From: Actinotalea sp. JY-7876
GTDB taxonomy: Bacteria; Actinomycetota; Actinomycetes; Actinomycetales; Cellulomonadaceae
Direction: 5' to 3'
NCBI RefSeq assembly: GCF_014042015.1
Contig: NZ_CP059493.1
Coordinates: 496,001-560,000, forward strand
Length of the DNA stretch: 64,000 nt
How positions within the stretch are numbered: the first letter of the stretch is position 1; every line of letters starts with the position of its first letter. Below, piece by piece: positions 1-7,252 of this stretch. Made by a program: the position numbers and the translations under genes. Below the pieces are notes generated by a model. It was not told where the DNA came from and ran no database searches. It was given only the letters and a program-made list of their open reading frames with translations.

Positions 1-219
1 GACCTCGACCCCGCGGTCGGGCTCGGGCGGCTCACCGGAGCGCCGGACCGCCTCGAGAGCGCGGGCCTGGAGTTCCACCGGCGCACGCGCGCGGCGTTCC
101 TGGCGCGCGCGGCGGCCGAGCCCGCGCGCTGGCTCGTCGTGGACGCGGCGCTCCCGCCCGCCGAGGTCCACGCCCGGATCGCGGCGCGCGTCGACGCCCT
201 CCCGGTACCGGTGCGATGA
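1..219 (+). CDS. tmk: Thymidylate kinase, C-terminal fragment
   Basis: Open reading frame entering from the left edge and stopping at TGA 217-219; only the last 72 residues are visible. The stretch that reads DRLESAGLEFHRRTRAAF is the conserved C-terminal part of dTMP kinase (the lid-proximal DR-E--G--FH motif). The enzyme phosphorylates dTMP to dTDP for DNA synthesis. Its stop overlaps the holB start (ATGA at 216-219), a coupling often seen in actinobacteria, which supports the call. The N-terminal P-loop is outside the window, so family assignment rests on the tail and the neighbour. Confidence 0.85.
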   Translation, partial: DLDPAVGLGRLTGAPDRLESAGLEFHRRTRAAFLARAAAEPARWLVVDAALPPAEVHARIAARVDALPVPVR

Positions 220-1349
220 GCGTCTGGACCGAGCTGGTGGGCCAGCGCCACGCGGTGGAGGTGCTGCGCGAGGCCGCGACCGACCCGGGCGCCATGACGC
301 ACGCCTGGCTCCTCACCGGCCCGCCGGGGTCGGGCCGTTCGAACGCCGCGCGCGCCTTCGCGGCGGCGCTGCAGTGCACCGAGGGCGGGTGCGGCCGCTG
401 CCAGGCGTGCACGACGACGCTCGCCGGCACGCACGCGGACGTCATGGTGGTCGCGACGGAGAAGGTGACCATCTCGATCGACGAGGTCCGCGAGCTCATC
501 GGCGTCGCCCAGCGCGCCCCGTCGCAGGGCCGCTGGCGGGTCATCGTGCTCGAGGACGCGGACCGCATGGTGGAGCGCACCTCCAACGTGCTCCTCAAGG
601 CGATCGAGGAGCCGCCGCCGCGCACGGTGTGGCTGCTGTGCGCCCCCAGCCCGCAGGACGTGGTCGTCACCATCCGGTCGCGCTGCCGCGGCGTCGCGCT
701 GCGCGTGCCGCCGGTCGACGACGTCGCCGCGCTGCTGGTCGAGCGCGACGGCGCCGACCGGGAGGTGGCGCGGATGGCCGCGCGCGCCGCGCAGAGCCAC
801 ATCGGCCTCGCCCGCCGGCTCGCCCGCGACCCGGCCGCGCGGGAGCGGCGCACCCGCACGCTGCGGCTCGCCGCGGAGATCCGCGGCATCGGGGACGCCG
901 TGCTCGCGGCCGCCGACCTCGTCGAGGTCGCGACGACCGAGGCGAAGGCCGCCACCGAGGACCGCGACGCCGCCGAGCGGGCCGCGCTCCTGCACACCCT
1001 CGGCGCCGACGGCGTCGCGACCCTGCCGCCGTCGGTCCGCTCGCAGGTCAAGCAGCTCGAGGACGACCAGAAGCGCCGGGCGACCCGGGCTCAGCGCGAC
1101 GTCCTGGACCGGACCCTGCTCGACCTGCTCTCGCTGTACCGGGACGTGCTCGTGGTGCAGCTCGGCGCCGACGTCGACCTCGTCAACCCGGTGCACGACG
1201 AGATCCACCGGCTGGCGGCGGGCAGCACGCCCGAGCAGACGATCCGGCGCATGGATGCGATCGGTGAGGCGCGGACCCGGTTGGAGGGGAACGTGGCCCC
1301 GCTGCTCGCCATGGAGGCGATGGCCGTCGCGCTGCGCCCGCAGGGGTAG
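216..1349 (+). CDS. holB: DNA polymerase III subunit delta'
   Basis: Clamp-loader subunit delta', 377 aa, cytoplasmic; it helps the gamma/tau complex open and load the sliding clamp. The N-terminal AAA+ module begins LVGQRHAVEVLREA and has a degenerate P-loop (GPPGSGRSNAAR, Ser/Arg in place of Lys-Thr), as expected for the non-hydrolysing delta' subunit. A four-Cys zinc knuckle (QCTEGGCGRCQAC) sits near residue 55-65. The sensor-1 and SRC-like region is present as IRSRCRG near residue 155. Start ATG 216 overlaps the tmk stop by 4 bp, indicating translational coupling. Length matches actinobacterial delta' proteins (370-400 aa). Confidence 0.95.
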   Translation: MSVWTELVGQRHAVEVLREAATDPGAMTHAWLLTGPPGSGRSNAARAFAAALQCTEGGCGRCQACTTTLAGTHADVMVVATEKVTISIDEVRELIGVAQRAPSQGRWRVIVLEDADRMVERTSNVLLKAIEEPPPRTVWLLCAPSPQDVVVTIRSRCRGVALRVPPVDDVAALLVERDGADREVARMAARAAQSHIGLARRLARDPAARERRTRTLRLAAEIRGIGDAVLAAADLVEVATTEAKAATEDRDAAERAALLHTLGADGVATLPPSVRSQVKQLEDDQKRRATRAQRDVLDRTLLDLLSLYRDVLVVQLGADVDLVNPVHDEIHRLAAGSTPEQTIRRMDAIGEARTRLEGNVAPLLAMEAMAVALRPQG

Positions 1350-1437
1350 TCGCCCGGCGCGTCGGGTCACGCACGTTGTGACCAGATCGACGCCTGCGAG
1401 GGTCCGGACCGGAGGCCAGGACGTCGGTCCCGGCGGA

Positions 1438-1443
1438 TACCGT
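1438..1443 (+). promoter_or_regulatory. -10 box of a leaderless start
   Basis: TACCGT lies exactly 7 nt before the GTG at 1451. In actinobacteria the arrangement TANNNT plus 6-7 nt plus start codon marks transcripts that begin at the start codon. No Shine-Dalgarno sequence is visible before this GTG, which agrees. No good -35 box is seen. Confidence 0.5.
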
Positions 1444-1450
1444 GTGACTC

Positions 1451-3016
1451 GTGCTCCACGCCTTCCGCCGCCGCTCGACCTCACCCGCCCCCCGCCGCGC
1501 ACTGCGCGCTGCCGCGACGGGAGCGGTCGCCCTCCTCGCGCTGAGCGCGTGCGTCGCACCGAAGGAGCAGACGACGCCCGAGTCGGCGTCGTCCCCCTCG
1601 GCCTCGGCGCCGGCGGACACCGTCGAGGCCTTCTACGAGCAGGACGTCTCGTGGGAGACGTGCGGCGCGTACGAGTGCGCGACGGTCCGCGCGCCGCTCG
1701 ACTGGGACGACGTCGGCGCCGGGGAGATCTCGCTGGCCGTGCAGCGGTCGCTCGCCACGGGCTCCGACGACGAGCGCATCGGCTCGCTCCTCATCAACCC
1801 CGGCGGCCCCGGCTCGTCCGGGATCGAGTTCCTCGACTACGCCGTGACCGGAGTGCTGGGTGCCGACGTGCTGGCCGCCTACGACGTCGTCGGCTTCGAC
1901 CCCCGCGGCGTGGCCGCGTCCTCGGCCGTGGACTGCGGCCCCGACCCCGTCGTCGACGAGTTCCTGACGGCCGACGTCGCGCTCGAGAGCCAGGCCGACG
2001 TCGACGCGGCGCGCGAGGCCGCCCGGGCCTTCGGCGAGGGCTGCCTGGACGCGACCGGCGCCCTGCTCGGCGAGGTCGACACGGTCAGCGCCGCGAAGGA
2101 CATGGACCTGCTGCGCGCGGTGCTGGGCGACGACGAGCTGCACTACATCGGCTTCTCCTACGGCACCTTCCTCGGCGCGACGTACGCCGAGCTCTTCCCC
2201 GAGAAGGTCGGCCGCCTCGTCCTCGACGGCGCGCTCGACCCGGCGATGTCGAACGACGACCTCGTGGTGGGCCAGGCGATCGGCTTCGAGGACGCGCTGG
2301 GCGCCTACGTCGAGGACTGCCTCGCCGGGAGCGACTGCGCGCTGTCCGGCACCGTCGACGAGGGCAAGCAGCAGATCGCGGCCCTGGTCGAGCGCGCCGA
2401 GCGCAAGCCCCTCGACGCCGGCAACGGCCAGACCGTCAACGGTGCGCTGGCCTTCTACGGCATCGTCGTGACCCTCTACGACGACGCCTCCTGGCCGCTG
2501 CTCACCATGGCGCTGTCCGAGGCCATGGAGCAGAACACCGGCGCGACGCTGCTCGAGCTGGCGAACTTCTACCTCGACCGCACGCCGGACGGCACCTACC
2601 TCAGCAACTCGATGGTCGCCTTCACCGGGATCAACTGCCTGGACTACCCGGTCGTCGACCGCAGCTACGACGAGATGGTCGCGTTCGCGGACCAGGTGGC
2701 CGCGCAGGCGCCCACCTTCGGCCGTCACTTCGCGATGGCCGTGGGATGCGAGACGTGGCCGTTCCAGTCCGAGGCGGAGCGGAAGGAGATCGCCGCGGCC
2801 GGTGCGGCGCCGATCCTGGTCATCGGCACCACCGGTGACCCCGCGACGCCGTACGAGTGGAGCGTCGCGCTCGCCGAGCAGCTCGACTCGGGCGTGCTCA
2901 TCACCTGGGAGGGCGAGGGCCACACGGCCTACGGCCGCTCCAACGCGTGCGTCGAGGACGCCGTCGACGCCTACCTGGTGGACGGGACGGTGCCCGAGGA
3001 CGGGCTCGAGTGCTGA
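1451..3016 (+). CDS. Secreted alpha/beta hydrolase, tripeptidyl-aminopeptidase type (lipoprotein)
   Basis: 521-aa alpha/beta hydrolase of the SCO/TAP-like peptidase group (peptidase family S33 relatives). The N-terminus has a twin-Arg-containing basic region, a hydrophobic stretch (residues 18-32) and a lipobox LSAC, so the mature protein is probably lipid-anchored at the outer face of the membrane. Oxyanion region NPGGPGSSG is near residue 116-124, the nucleophile elbow GFSYG near 236, and a C-terminal TAP-like domain ends with the catalytic-His region GEGHTAYGRS near 494. Likely role is release of N-terminal peptides from exogenous protein; the exact substrate cannot be read from sequence. 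Start GTG 1451 follows a leaderless -10 box. Confidence 0.85.
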   Translation: MLHAFRRRSTSPAPRRALRAAATGAVALLALSACVAPKEQTTPESASSPSASAPADTVEAFYEQDVSWETCGAYECATVRAPLDWDDVGAGEISLAVQRSLATGSDDERIGSLLINPGGPGSSGIEFLDYAVTGVLGADVLAAYDVVGFDPRGVAASSAVDCGPDPVVDEFLTADVALESQADVDAAREAARAFGEGCLDATGALLGEVDTVSAAKDMDLLRAVLGDDELHYIGFSYGTFLGATYAELFPEKVGRLVLDGALDPAMSNDDLVVGQAIGFEDALGAYVEDCLAGSDCALSGTVDEGKQQIAALVERAERKPLDAGNGQTVNGALAFYGIVVTLYDDASWPLLTMALSEAMEQNTGATLLELANFYLDRTPDGTYLSNSMVAFTGINCLDYPVVDRSYDEMVAFADQVAAQAPTFGRHFAMAVGCETWPFQSEAERKEIAAAGAAPILVIGTTGDPATPYEWSVALAEQLDSGVLITWEGEGHTAYGRSNACVEDAVDAYLVDGTVPEDGLEC

Positions 3017-3043
3017 CCCCCCGATGACGGTGCCGCTCTCGCT

Positions 3044-3072
3044 TTGGAGCCTGCGCCCGCGGTCGGTACAGT
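3044..3072 (+). promoter_or_regulatory. Promoter of tRNA-Thr
   Basis: A sigma70-type promoter with -35 TTGGAG (3044-3049), a 17-bp spacer and -10 TACAGT (3067-3072). The tRNA begins 25 bp downstream of the -10 box. Spacing and position are near ideal, so I take it as the tRNA promoter. Confidence 0.7.
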
Positions 3073-3097
3073 AGGGCCCGCTCGCCTCGGCGGGCGC

Positions 3098-3170
3098 GCC
3101 GCCTTAGCTCAGTCGGTAGAGCGTCTCACTCGTAATGAGAAGGTCATCAGTTCGATTCTGATAGGCGGCT
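3098..3170 (+). tRNA. tRNA-Thr (anticodon CGT)
   Basis: A complete 73-nt cloverleaf. The acceptor stem pairs GCCGCCT (3098-3104) with AGGCGGC (3163-3169), with discriminator T at 3170. The D arm is GCTC-AGTCGGTA-GAGC. The anticodon arm is TCTCA-CTCGTAA-TGAGA with anticodon CGT, reading ACG (Thr). The T arm is ATCAG-TTCGATT-CTGAT. CCA is not encoded. A strong terminator follows. The 3' end may have served as an integration site (see the repeat at 6783). Confidence 0.97.
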
Positions 3171-3171
3171 C
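3160..3171 (+). repeat. tRNA 3'-end segment repeated at 6783-6794 (possible attL)
   Basis: GATAGGCGGCTC covers the last 11 nt of tRNA-Thr plus one base and recurs exactly at 6783-6794 in the same orientation. Integrative elements that use tRNA genes leave a direct repeat of the tRNA 3' end at their distal border. Twelve bases is short for this, and no integrase is seen between the copies, so this is a hypothesis. Confidence 0.35.
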
Positions 3172-3181
3172 GCGCTAGATT

Positions 3182-3216
3182 CGGCCCCTCACCTGCGGAA
3201 ACGCGGGGAGGGGCCG
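3182..3216 (+). terminator. Terminator after tRNA-Thr
   Basis: Outer stem 3182-3190 / 3208-3216 (CGGCCCCTC with GAGGGGCCG), one bulged A at 3191, then an inner 6-bp stem (CCTGCG with CGCGGG, one G-T pair) closed by a GAAA tetraloop. There is no clear T tract, which is usual in high-GC actinobacteria. Confidence 0.75.
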
Positions 3217-3346
3217 TTACTTCATCCGGTGTGATTCTTCGGCGTGGCCAGTATGTGGCCAGTGGCGGTCTGGGCTTGATGCTCAGCGAGAGCCGCCACC
3301 CCCCGGGACCGTCCCGATCACGGTCGCATGGGAGCGCCTGGAGTCC

Positions 3347-3697
3347 GTGACCGCGCCGCTGAGCGCCGCCGACCGTGAACTGGCCGGCGAACCGTCGACC
3401 GCAGCGCTCATGCGCGCCGCGCAAGCTATGCACTGGGCGCATGTGCGCCTGGGCGACCTGGACGCGTGGGTGCACGCCAACGCCCTGATCTCCGGCAACC
3501 CGGAGGTGCTCGTCCTCCTGCACCGGGTGCGGATCGTGGGGCGGATGCTGGTCATGTTCCGCGCCCAGCACGCCGACCAGCTGCGCCGCGGTGACCTTGA
3601 GCTGCGCGCCGGTGAGGTCGGTCACGACCCGTCCCTGCGCCCACAGCAGGCACGCTGGCTGGCGGCTGACGGTGCCGTGGGCCCTGGGCGCCGGTGA
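3347..3697 (+). CDS. Hypothetical protein, possible fragment
   Basis: A 116-residue open frame from GTG 3347, with no ribosome-binding site and no family I recognise. The middle part (residues 20-75) has a protein-like amino-acid mix with alternating hydrophobic residues and few Arg runs, unlike typical GC-rich shadow frames. The frame stays open upstream to about 3218, so this could be the 3' part of a decayed gene of the low-GC island rather than an intact gene. Coding status is uncertain. Confidence 0.3.
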   Translation: MTAPLSAADRELAGEPSTAALMRAAQAMHWAHVRLGDLDAWVHANALISGNPEVLVLLHRVRIVGRMLVMFRAQHADQLRRGDLELRAGEVGHDPSLRPQQARWLAADGAVGPGRR

Positions 3698-4009
3698 GGG
3701 GCCAGGCGGTGCTGACCCAAACTTCCCGCAGGGTCCACGTCGTGCGGCCGCACCCGGGACAGATCTCGACGGGTGGTCACGGTGACAGGCACGAAGGTGC
3801 TGCACAGGCTGGGCTCGTGATCCCTGCGGCTGCCTGACCACGCGCCGCGGCAGTCCTCGAGCGCCACGGGTGGTTCGTGGAGCTGGACACTGCTGGGCGG
3901 TGACGCGCCTCTAGGGCTACTGCAGGTCGTCCTTGGCCGGACGAGCAAGGGTGGTGATGGGTGGTGCCACACGGCCCGCGCACCCGCTCAGCGCCTGGGC
4001 TCCAGTCAA
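3698..4009. other. Non-coding stretch in the low-GC island
   Basis: No open frame with protein-like composition, no hairpin and no tRNA seen. The plus strand is broken by several stops. It probably represents decayed island DNA. Confidence 0.4.
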
Positions 4010-4594
4010 CTACAGGCGGTCGAAGGGGGGGCGCTTCGCGAGTACGTCGTCGAGCGTCTTGCGGGTGTACGCCAGCACAGACCACATGAAGTCCGCGACG
4101 TTGGCCCACTGCTGAACAATCTGTCCGGCCCCAAGCCATAGCACGGGTCGCCCGCCGCCAGTCACAGGCCCAGCCGTCCACAACAGGAAGAGGTCGCTGG
4201 TTACAGTGCTCGCACCGATGATCTCAAGTTGGTCGACCGGCGGAAGGTACCCCGGCGGCCAGTCCTCCTCTAGGTCCTTGAGGAGGTCACGTGTCTGCTC
4301 CCAGAGGCCGTCCGCACCAAGCTGCTCGGTGGACAGCAGGTCAGTGTCCACAAACATCGCTGACCACCCGTTGGCGTAGGTGAGCAACTCGCGGTGGATC
4401 GGATCCAAGGCATGCCTGAGTCGCCCCTCGGCCCCGGCGAGCTGGTCAGAAGTGGCGCCCTTGTGCGGAATGGTGAGTGGGTAGACCTGCGGCGCCGCTT
4501 CGTCGAGCCGCATCCGTGTCAGACCGATTTCCCCGAGCAGCGCCCTCCAGTTGGGAGCCGCGGTTGCGCCGGCTGCATCGTTCATGGTGCTCAT
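4010..4594 (-). CDS. SUKH (SMI1/KNR4) family immunity protein
   Basis: 194-aa cytoplasmic protein with features of the SMI1/KNR4 (SUKH) superfamily, the commonest immunity group of bacterial polymorphic toxins. The segment GAEGRLRHALDPIHRELLTYANGW (residues about 54-77) corresponds to the conserved first helix and the hydrophobic LL-Y-NG turn of the fold. The C-terminal half has the usual mixed strand pattern ending in a helix. Its ATG at 4594 overlaps the stop of the upstream toxin by 4 bp (ATGA), so it is translated together with it, as expected for a cognate antidote. The target toxin is inferred only from this coupling. Confidence 0.8.
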   Translation of the reverse strand: MSTMNDAAGATAAPNWRALLGEIGLTRMRLDEAAPQVYPLTIPHKGATSDQLAGAEGRLRHALDPIHRELLTYANGWSAMFVDTDLLSTEQLGADGLWEQTRDLLKDLEEDWPPGYLPPVDQLEIIGASTVTSDLFLLWTAGPVTGGGRPVLWLGAGQIVQQWANVADFMWSVLAYTRKTLDDVLAKRPPFDRL

Positions 4595-5988
4595 CGTGCC
4601 ACCCGTGAGCCGTCGGGGAGTTGAATCGCGGGGGCCCCGTCAGGCAACCTGATGACTGGATTCCCTGCAGAGCGCTCGACTAGCTCGAAGACGGTCGGCT
4701 TGTAGCCGACGGGGTAGTGGCCGGCCTGACCGCCTAGCGAGCTGTTCACGGTTATGGTCTCGTCGGCCCATTTCTCCGATCCCGGCCGGTTCGTCCATGT
4801 GGGATCGGGGAGGTGGCCGGCCACACCTTGGTACGGGGACCCCGCAGCACTGGCCCGCGCCCGTTCGAGCGACGCCTCCGCGTTCGCCGCGCGTCGTAGG
4901 TCGCCTTCCGTCGAAACCCGTCCCGTTTCTGACAGGCCGCCTTCGAGCCGCACTCGATTCCCTTCGTCGACATAGTCCAGCATCTGCCCGACTTCCTCGC
5001 TCGTCATCGAGTCCTTCACGCGGAAGATCACAGGCCCGTCACCGGGTGTCGGGGTCGCGAGCTCGTCTGCGGTGTACTGGCGCCTCCCTGTGGCGTCCAG
5101 GACGCCTTCCGCCGCGTCATCCGCGCGCCGGGTGGCAGCGCCGGCAGCCGTCTCTGCGACGTCATCCACCGACCGTGCCGCCGCGTTTGCGACCGCGCGG
5201 GATCCCCGGACCGCAACAGCGCCGGACCCTGCCGTAGCTATGCCGATGAGGGCGTCCGGTACGAGGTGCCCGATGGCGCGCGCGGGGCTGGTCATCCACG
5301 TGTCCCAGTCGGTAACTCCCTTACCGAACGCTACGGGGTCGGTAAGGGCAGTACCAAGACCTGCAAGGAGTTGCTGCTTATGCGCGCCCCAACCCGAGGG
5401 GTCGAGGATCAGCGACGCAACGTTCATGTCCCAGGCGAACACGATGAGGTCCTTGCCAGCCTCTGCGGTCCCGCCGACGAGTTCGGCCCAGTGGTGCCCG
5501 AGGTGGTTCCAGAAGGTGGGGCGGTACGGGAGCAGGTCAGCAAGGTCCCGCAGCACCCGAGCGGTGCGGGTAGCGGACTGTCGGACCCCGTCGTGGGCGG
5601 CATTCATGATGTCGTGCGCAGCCGCCTGTGCTGGTGTCATGACCCCCGGGGTGACGGGAGCGGCGGACGGGGCGTTGTACTTGGCAACCGCGAGGTCGGC
5701 CTGGCCGATCGCCCACTCGAGCGTCCACGCGTGCGACTTCAGTGCGGAGGCAGCTTCGCGGAAGGAGTCAGAGAGCTTGAGCGCTTTGAGGCGCGTCTCA
5801 TGTATCGCGTTCGCGTACGCGTCTGCTGCGTCCCCTGACCAGTCGCCGACGTCCGCTCCGTAGGCGACGTCCACGAGGCTCTCGACGGTTCCGGCCAGAC
5901 GGTTCAGTACGTCCGCGTCCGCGACTATCGGTCCGGGTGCGCCTTGAACCAGCGAGGCCGGGTCTGGCCAGCCCTCGAGTTCGCTCAC
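4591..5988 (-). CDS. Polymorphic-toxin-like effector with N-terminal WXG/LXG-type helical domain
   Basis: 465-aa modular protein. Residues 1-110 are helical and contain the GDWSGDAADAYANAIHE segment, the W-x-G turn of WXG100-superfamily domains that mark type VII secretion substrates. A hydrophobic or amphipathic middle (about 140-270) and an Ala/Asp-rich linker follow. A distinct C-terminal domain (about 310-465) holds GHLPDPTWTN and NSSLGGQAGHYPVGYKPT, which looks like a compact toxin domain of unassigned family. Start is GTG 5988, overlapping the upstream stop (GTGA). A SUKH immunity gene follows, also by 4-bp overlap. Biochemical activity of the C-terminus is unknown to me. Base composition is clearly lower in GC than the flanking chromosome. 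Confidence 0.75.
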   Translation of the reverse strand: MSELEGWPDPASLVQGAPGPIVADADVLNRLAGTVESLVDVAYGADVGDWSGDAADAYANAIHETRLKALKLSDSFREAASALKSHAWTLEWAIGQADLAVAKYNAPSAAPVTPGVMTPAQAAAHDIMNAAHDGVRQSATRTARVLRDLADLLPYRPTFWNHLGHHWAELVGGTAEAGKDLIVFAWDMNVASLILDPSGWGAHKQQLLAGLGTALTDPVAFGKGVTDWDTWMTSPARAIGHLVPDALIGIATAGSGAVAVRGSRAVANAAARSVDDVAETAAGAATRRADDAAEGVLDATGRRQYTADELATPTPGDGPVIFRVKDSMTSEEVGQMLDYVDEGNRVRLEGGLSETGRVSTEGDLRRAANAEASLERARASAAGSPYQGVAGHLPDPTWTNRPGSEKWADETITVNSSLGGQAGHYPVGYKPTVFELVERSAGNPVIRLPDGAPAIQLPDGSRVAR

Positions 5989-6287
5989 GGCGCCAGTCCT
6001 GGGTCGTTCAGGTAGCAGGCTGCGTCGAGGTCGACCTCGTCGTAGCGGTTAGCTGAGGCGATGAGCGCCGCCCCATGGCCTGCGAGTTCAGCGGCAATCT
6101 GCTCGACGGCGTAGGCCCATCGGTCTGCTGCGGTGCTCGCCGCATCCCGCACGACGGGGCATTGGTACGCATCGCGTCCTGCCAGGATGGCGGACCGATC
6201 GAGCCCTTGCAGGCCGTCGGCCAGTTCGGTGACGCGACTGCCGGCGGCACGGATCAGGTCCGCGTCAGCATTGAAGACACCAGGCAT
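5985..6287 (-). CDS. Small WXG100-like / ESX-associated protein
   Basis: 100-aa, helix-rich protein from ATG 6287, chosen because it has a clear ribosome-binding site (GGGGGAAGA) 4-5 nt upstream. The two long helical regions (residues 8-35 and 50-85), small size and position before a WXG-domain effector match the partner proteins that pair with type VII effectors. No canonical W-x-G is seen in the turn, so it may belong to the EspC/DUF2580-like group rather than to EsxA/B proper. First gene of the three-gene coupled cassette with the toxin and SUKH genes. Confidence 0.65.
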   Translation of the reverse strand: MPGVFNADADLIRAAGSRVTELADGLQGLDRSAILAGRDAYQCPVVRDAASTAADRWAYAVEQIAAELAGHGAALIASANRYDEVDLDAACYLNDPGLAP

Positions 6288-6410
6288 AGTTCTTCCCCCT
6301 GTTGCAGGCGCTTGCTCGGCCATTTGTACTGTCCTGCGCGCGCTCCCGGCCATGGGCAGGGCACGATTGTGGACAAACGCCCCTCGAATGCGTGAACCGA
6401 CTGGGTGTAC

Positions 6411-6812
6411 TCAAGCGTCTGCGGTGCGCCCAGCCTCGACGACGGCCCAGGCGAGGTCGACGACCCATGCGGTCACGATCGGATCGTCACCGGCGGTCAG
6501 AGCAACGCTGTCGAAGTCCCCGACGCGCGCTGAGAGCGCTGAGCTGCGCGTGCTCTGTCGCAGCAGCTCATCGAGTTCAGCTGGAGATGCACCGGTTGGA
6601 AGTGGAGGCAAGCACCCGGTGCGTGCAGCCTGGGCGACGAGCACGGAGCGCACTGCGGCCCGGGCTGCGGCGAGCGCTGCCGGGGCGTCACCGGTGCGCA
6701 AGACGTTCGAAGCGGCGTCTACGGCGTCATGGGCAGCCTCGAGCGCGTGCTCCGCGAGGTCGACGTCACCATGGTCAGGGGGGATAGGCGGCTCACGTTC
6801 ACGGCCTCGCAC
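6411..6812 (-). CDS. Hypothetical helical protein at the island edge
   Basis: About 133 aa if started at GTG 6812. The upstream extension of the frame is Arg-rich and unlikely to be coding, so the start is uncertain; no good ribosome-binding site is seen. From about residue 14 the sequence is strongly helical, Ala-rich with the pattern of a HEPN-like or other four-helix protein, but the RxxxxH signature of HEPN nucleases is not present, so no function is assigned. Same strand as the toxin cassette, 123 bp upstream of it. The 12-bp repeat of the tRNA end falls in codons 7-10. Confidence 0.5.
   Translation of the reverse strand: MRGREREPPIPPDHGDVDLAEHALEAAHDAVDAASNVLRTGDAPAALAAARAAVRSVLVAQAARTGCLPPLPTGASPAELDELLRQSTRSSALSARVGDFDSVALTAGDDPIVTAWVVDLAWAVVEAGRTADA
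6783..6794 (+). repeat. Distal copy of tRNA-Thr 3' end (possible attR)
   Basis: GATAGGCGGCTC, identical to 3160-3171. It sits where the base composition returns from island-like to chromosome-like values. Flanking bases do not match the tRNA further. Confidence 0.35.
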
Positions 6813-7252
6813 CCTCGGGTGCGGGGCCGTTTCCGTGTCCGGCCGCGTTCGCGCGTCGGGCCAACCGCCCCGCCACCGCCACCGCCACCGCCGGCCGCAC
6901 GCTCGTGGTGCTTCCGTGCGCCCGACGGTGGGCGTGTGGCTGAAGGGCCCCGTGGGAGTCGCAGGAGCACCAGCCGTCACTCCAGCAACGCGCGGCGCAC
7001 GGAACCGCCACCCACCCCGGTGCCCTGACCCGCGCTGCTCGTGCACCGACGCGCCCTCGGACCGGCGCCCGCGTCGGTCGGCCCGAGCCGCCGACTCCAC
7101 AGGGGCCAGCGCCGACGCGCGGCGAGGCCGAACGCCGTCTTCGCGGGACGTCCACACCTGGGCCAGGATCTGCACGCACGGCACCACACCTCGACAGAAC
7201 CCGCCAGATCCGCGTCGCCGCAGGTCAGAAGGGGATCCCTAGGTTGTCGACC
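6813..7252. other. GC-rich intergenic region
   Basis: No convincing gene. It holds a CCACCG/CCGCCA simple-repeat run near 6870-6900 and ends with a TAGGTT box (7240-7245) placed 7 nt before the ATG at 7253, consistent with a leaderless transcript of the downstream gene. Confidence 0.5.

Noticed and set aside
1481-2923. 480-residue minus-strand frame opposite the alpha/beta hydrolase
   Set aside because: Shadow frame caused by high GC; Gly/Arg/Val-rich repeats and no domain, while the plus-strand hydrolase has full motifs.
3104-3841. Long minus-strand frame antisense to tRNA-Thr ending in LLITSETLYRLS
   Set aside because: Its C-terminus is simply the reverse complement of the tRNA and its terminator; a known type of spurious annotation.
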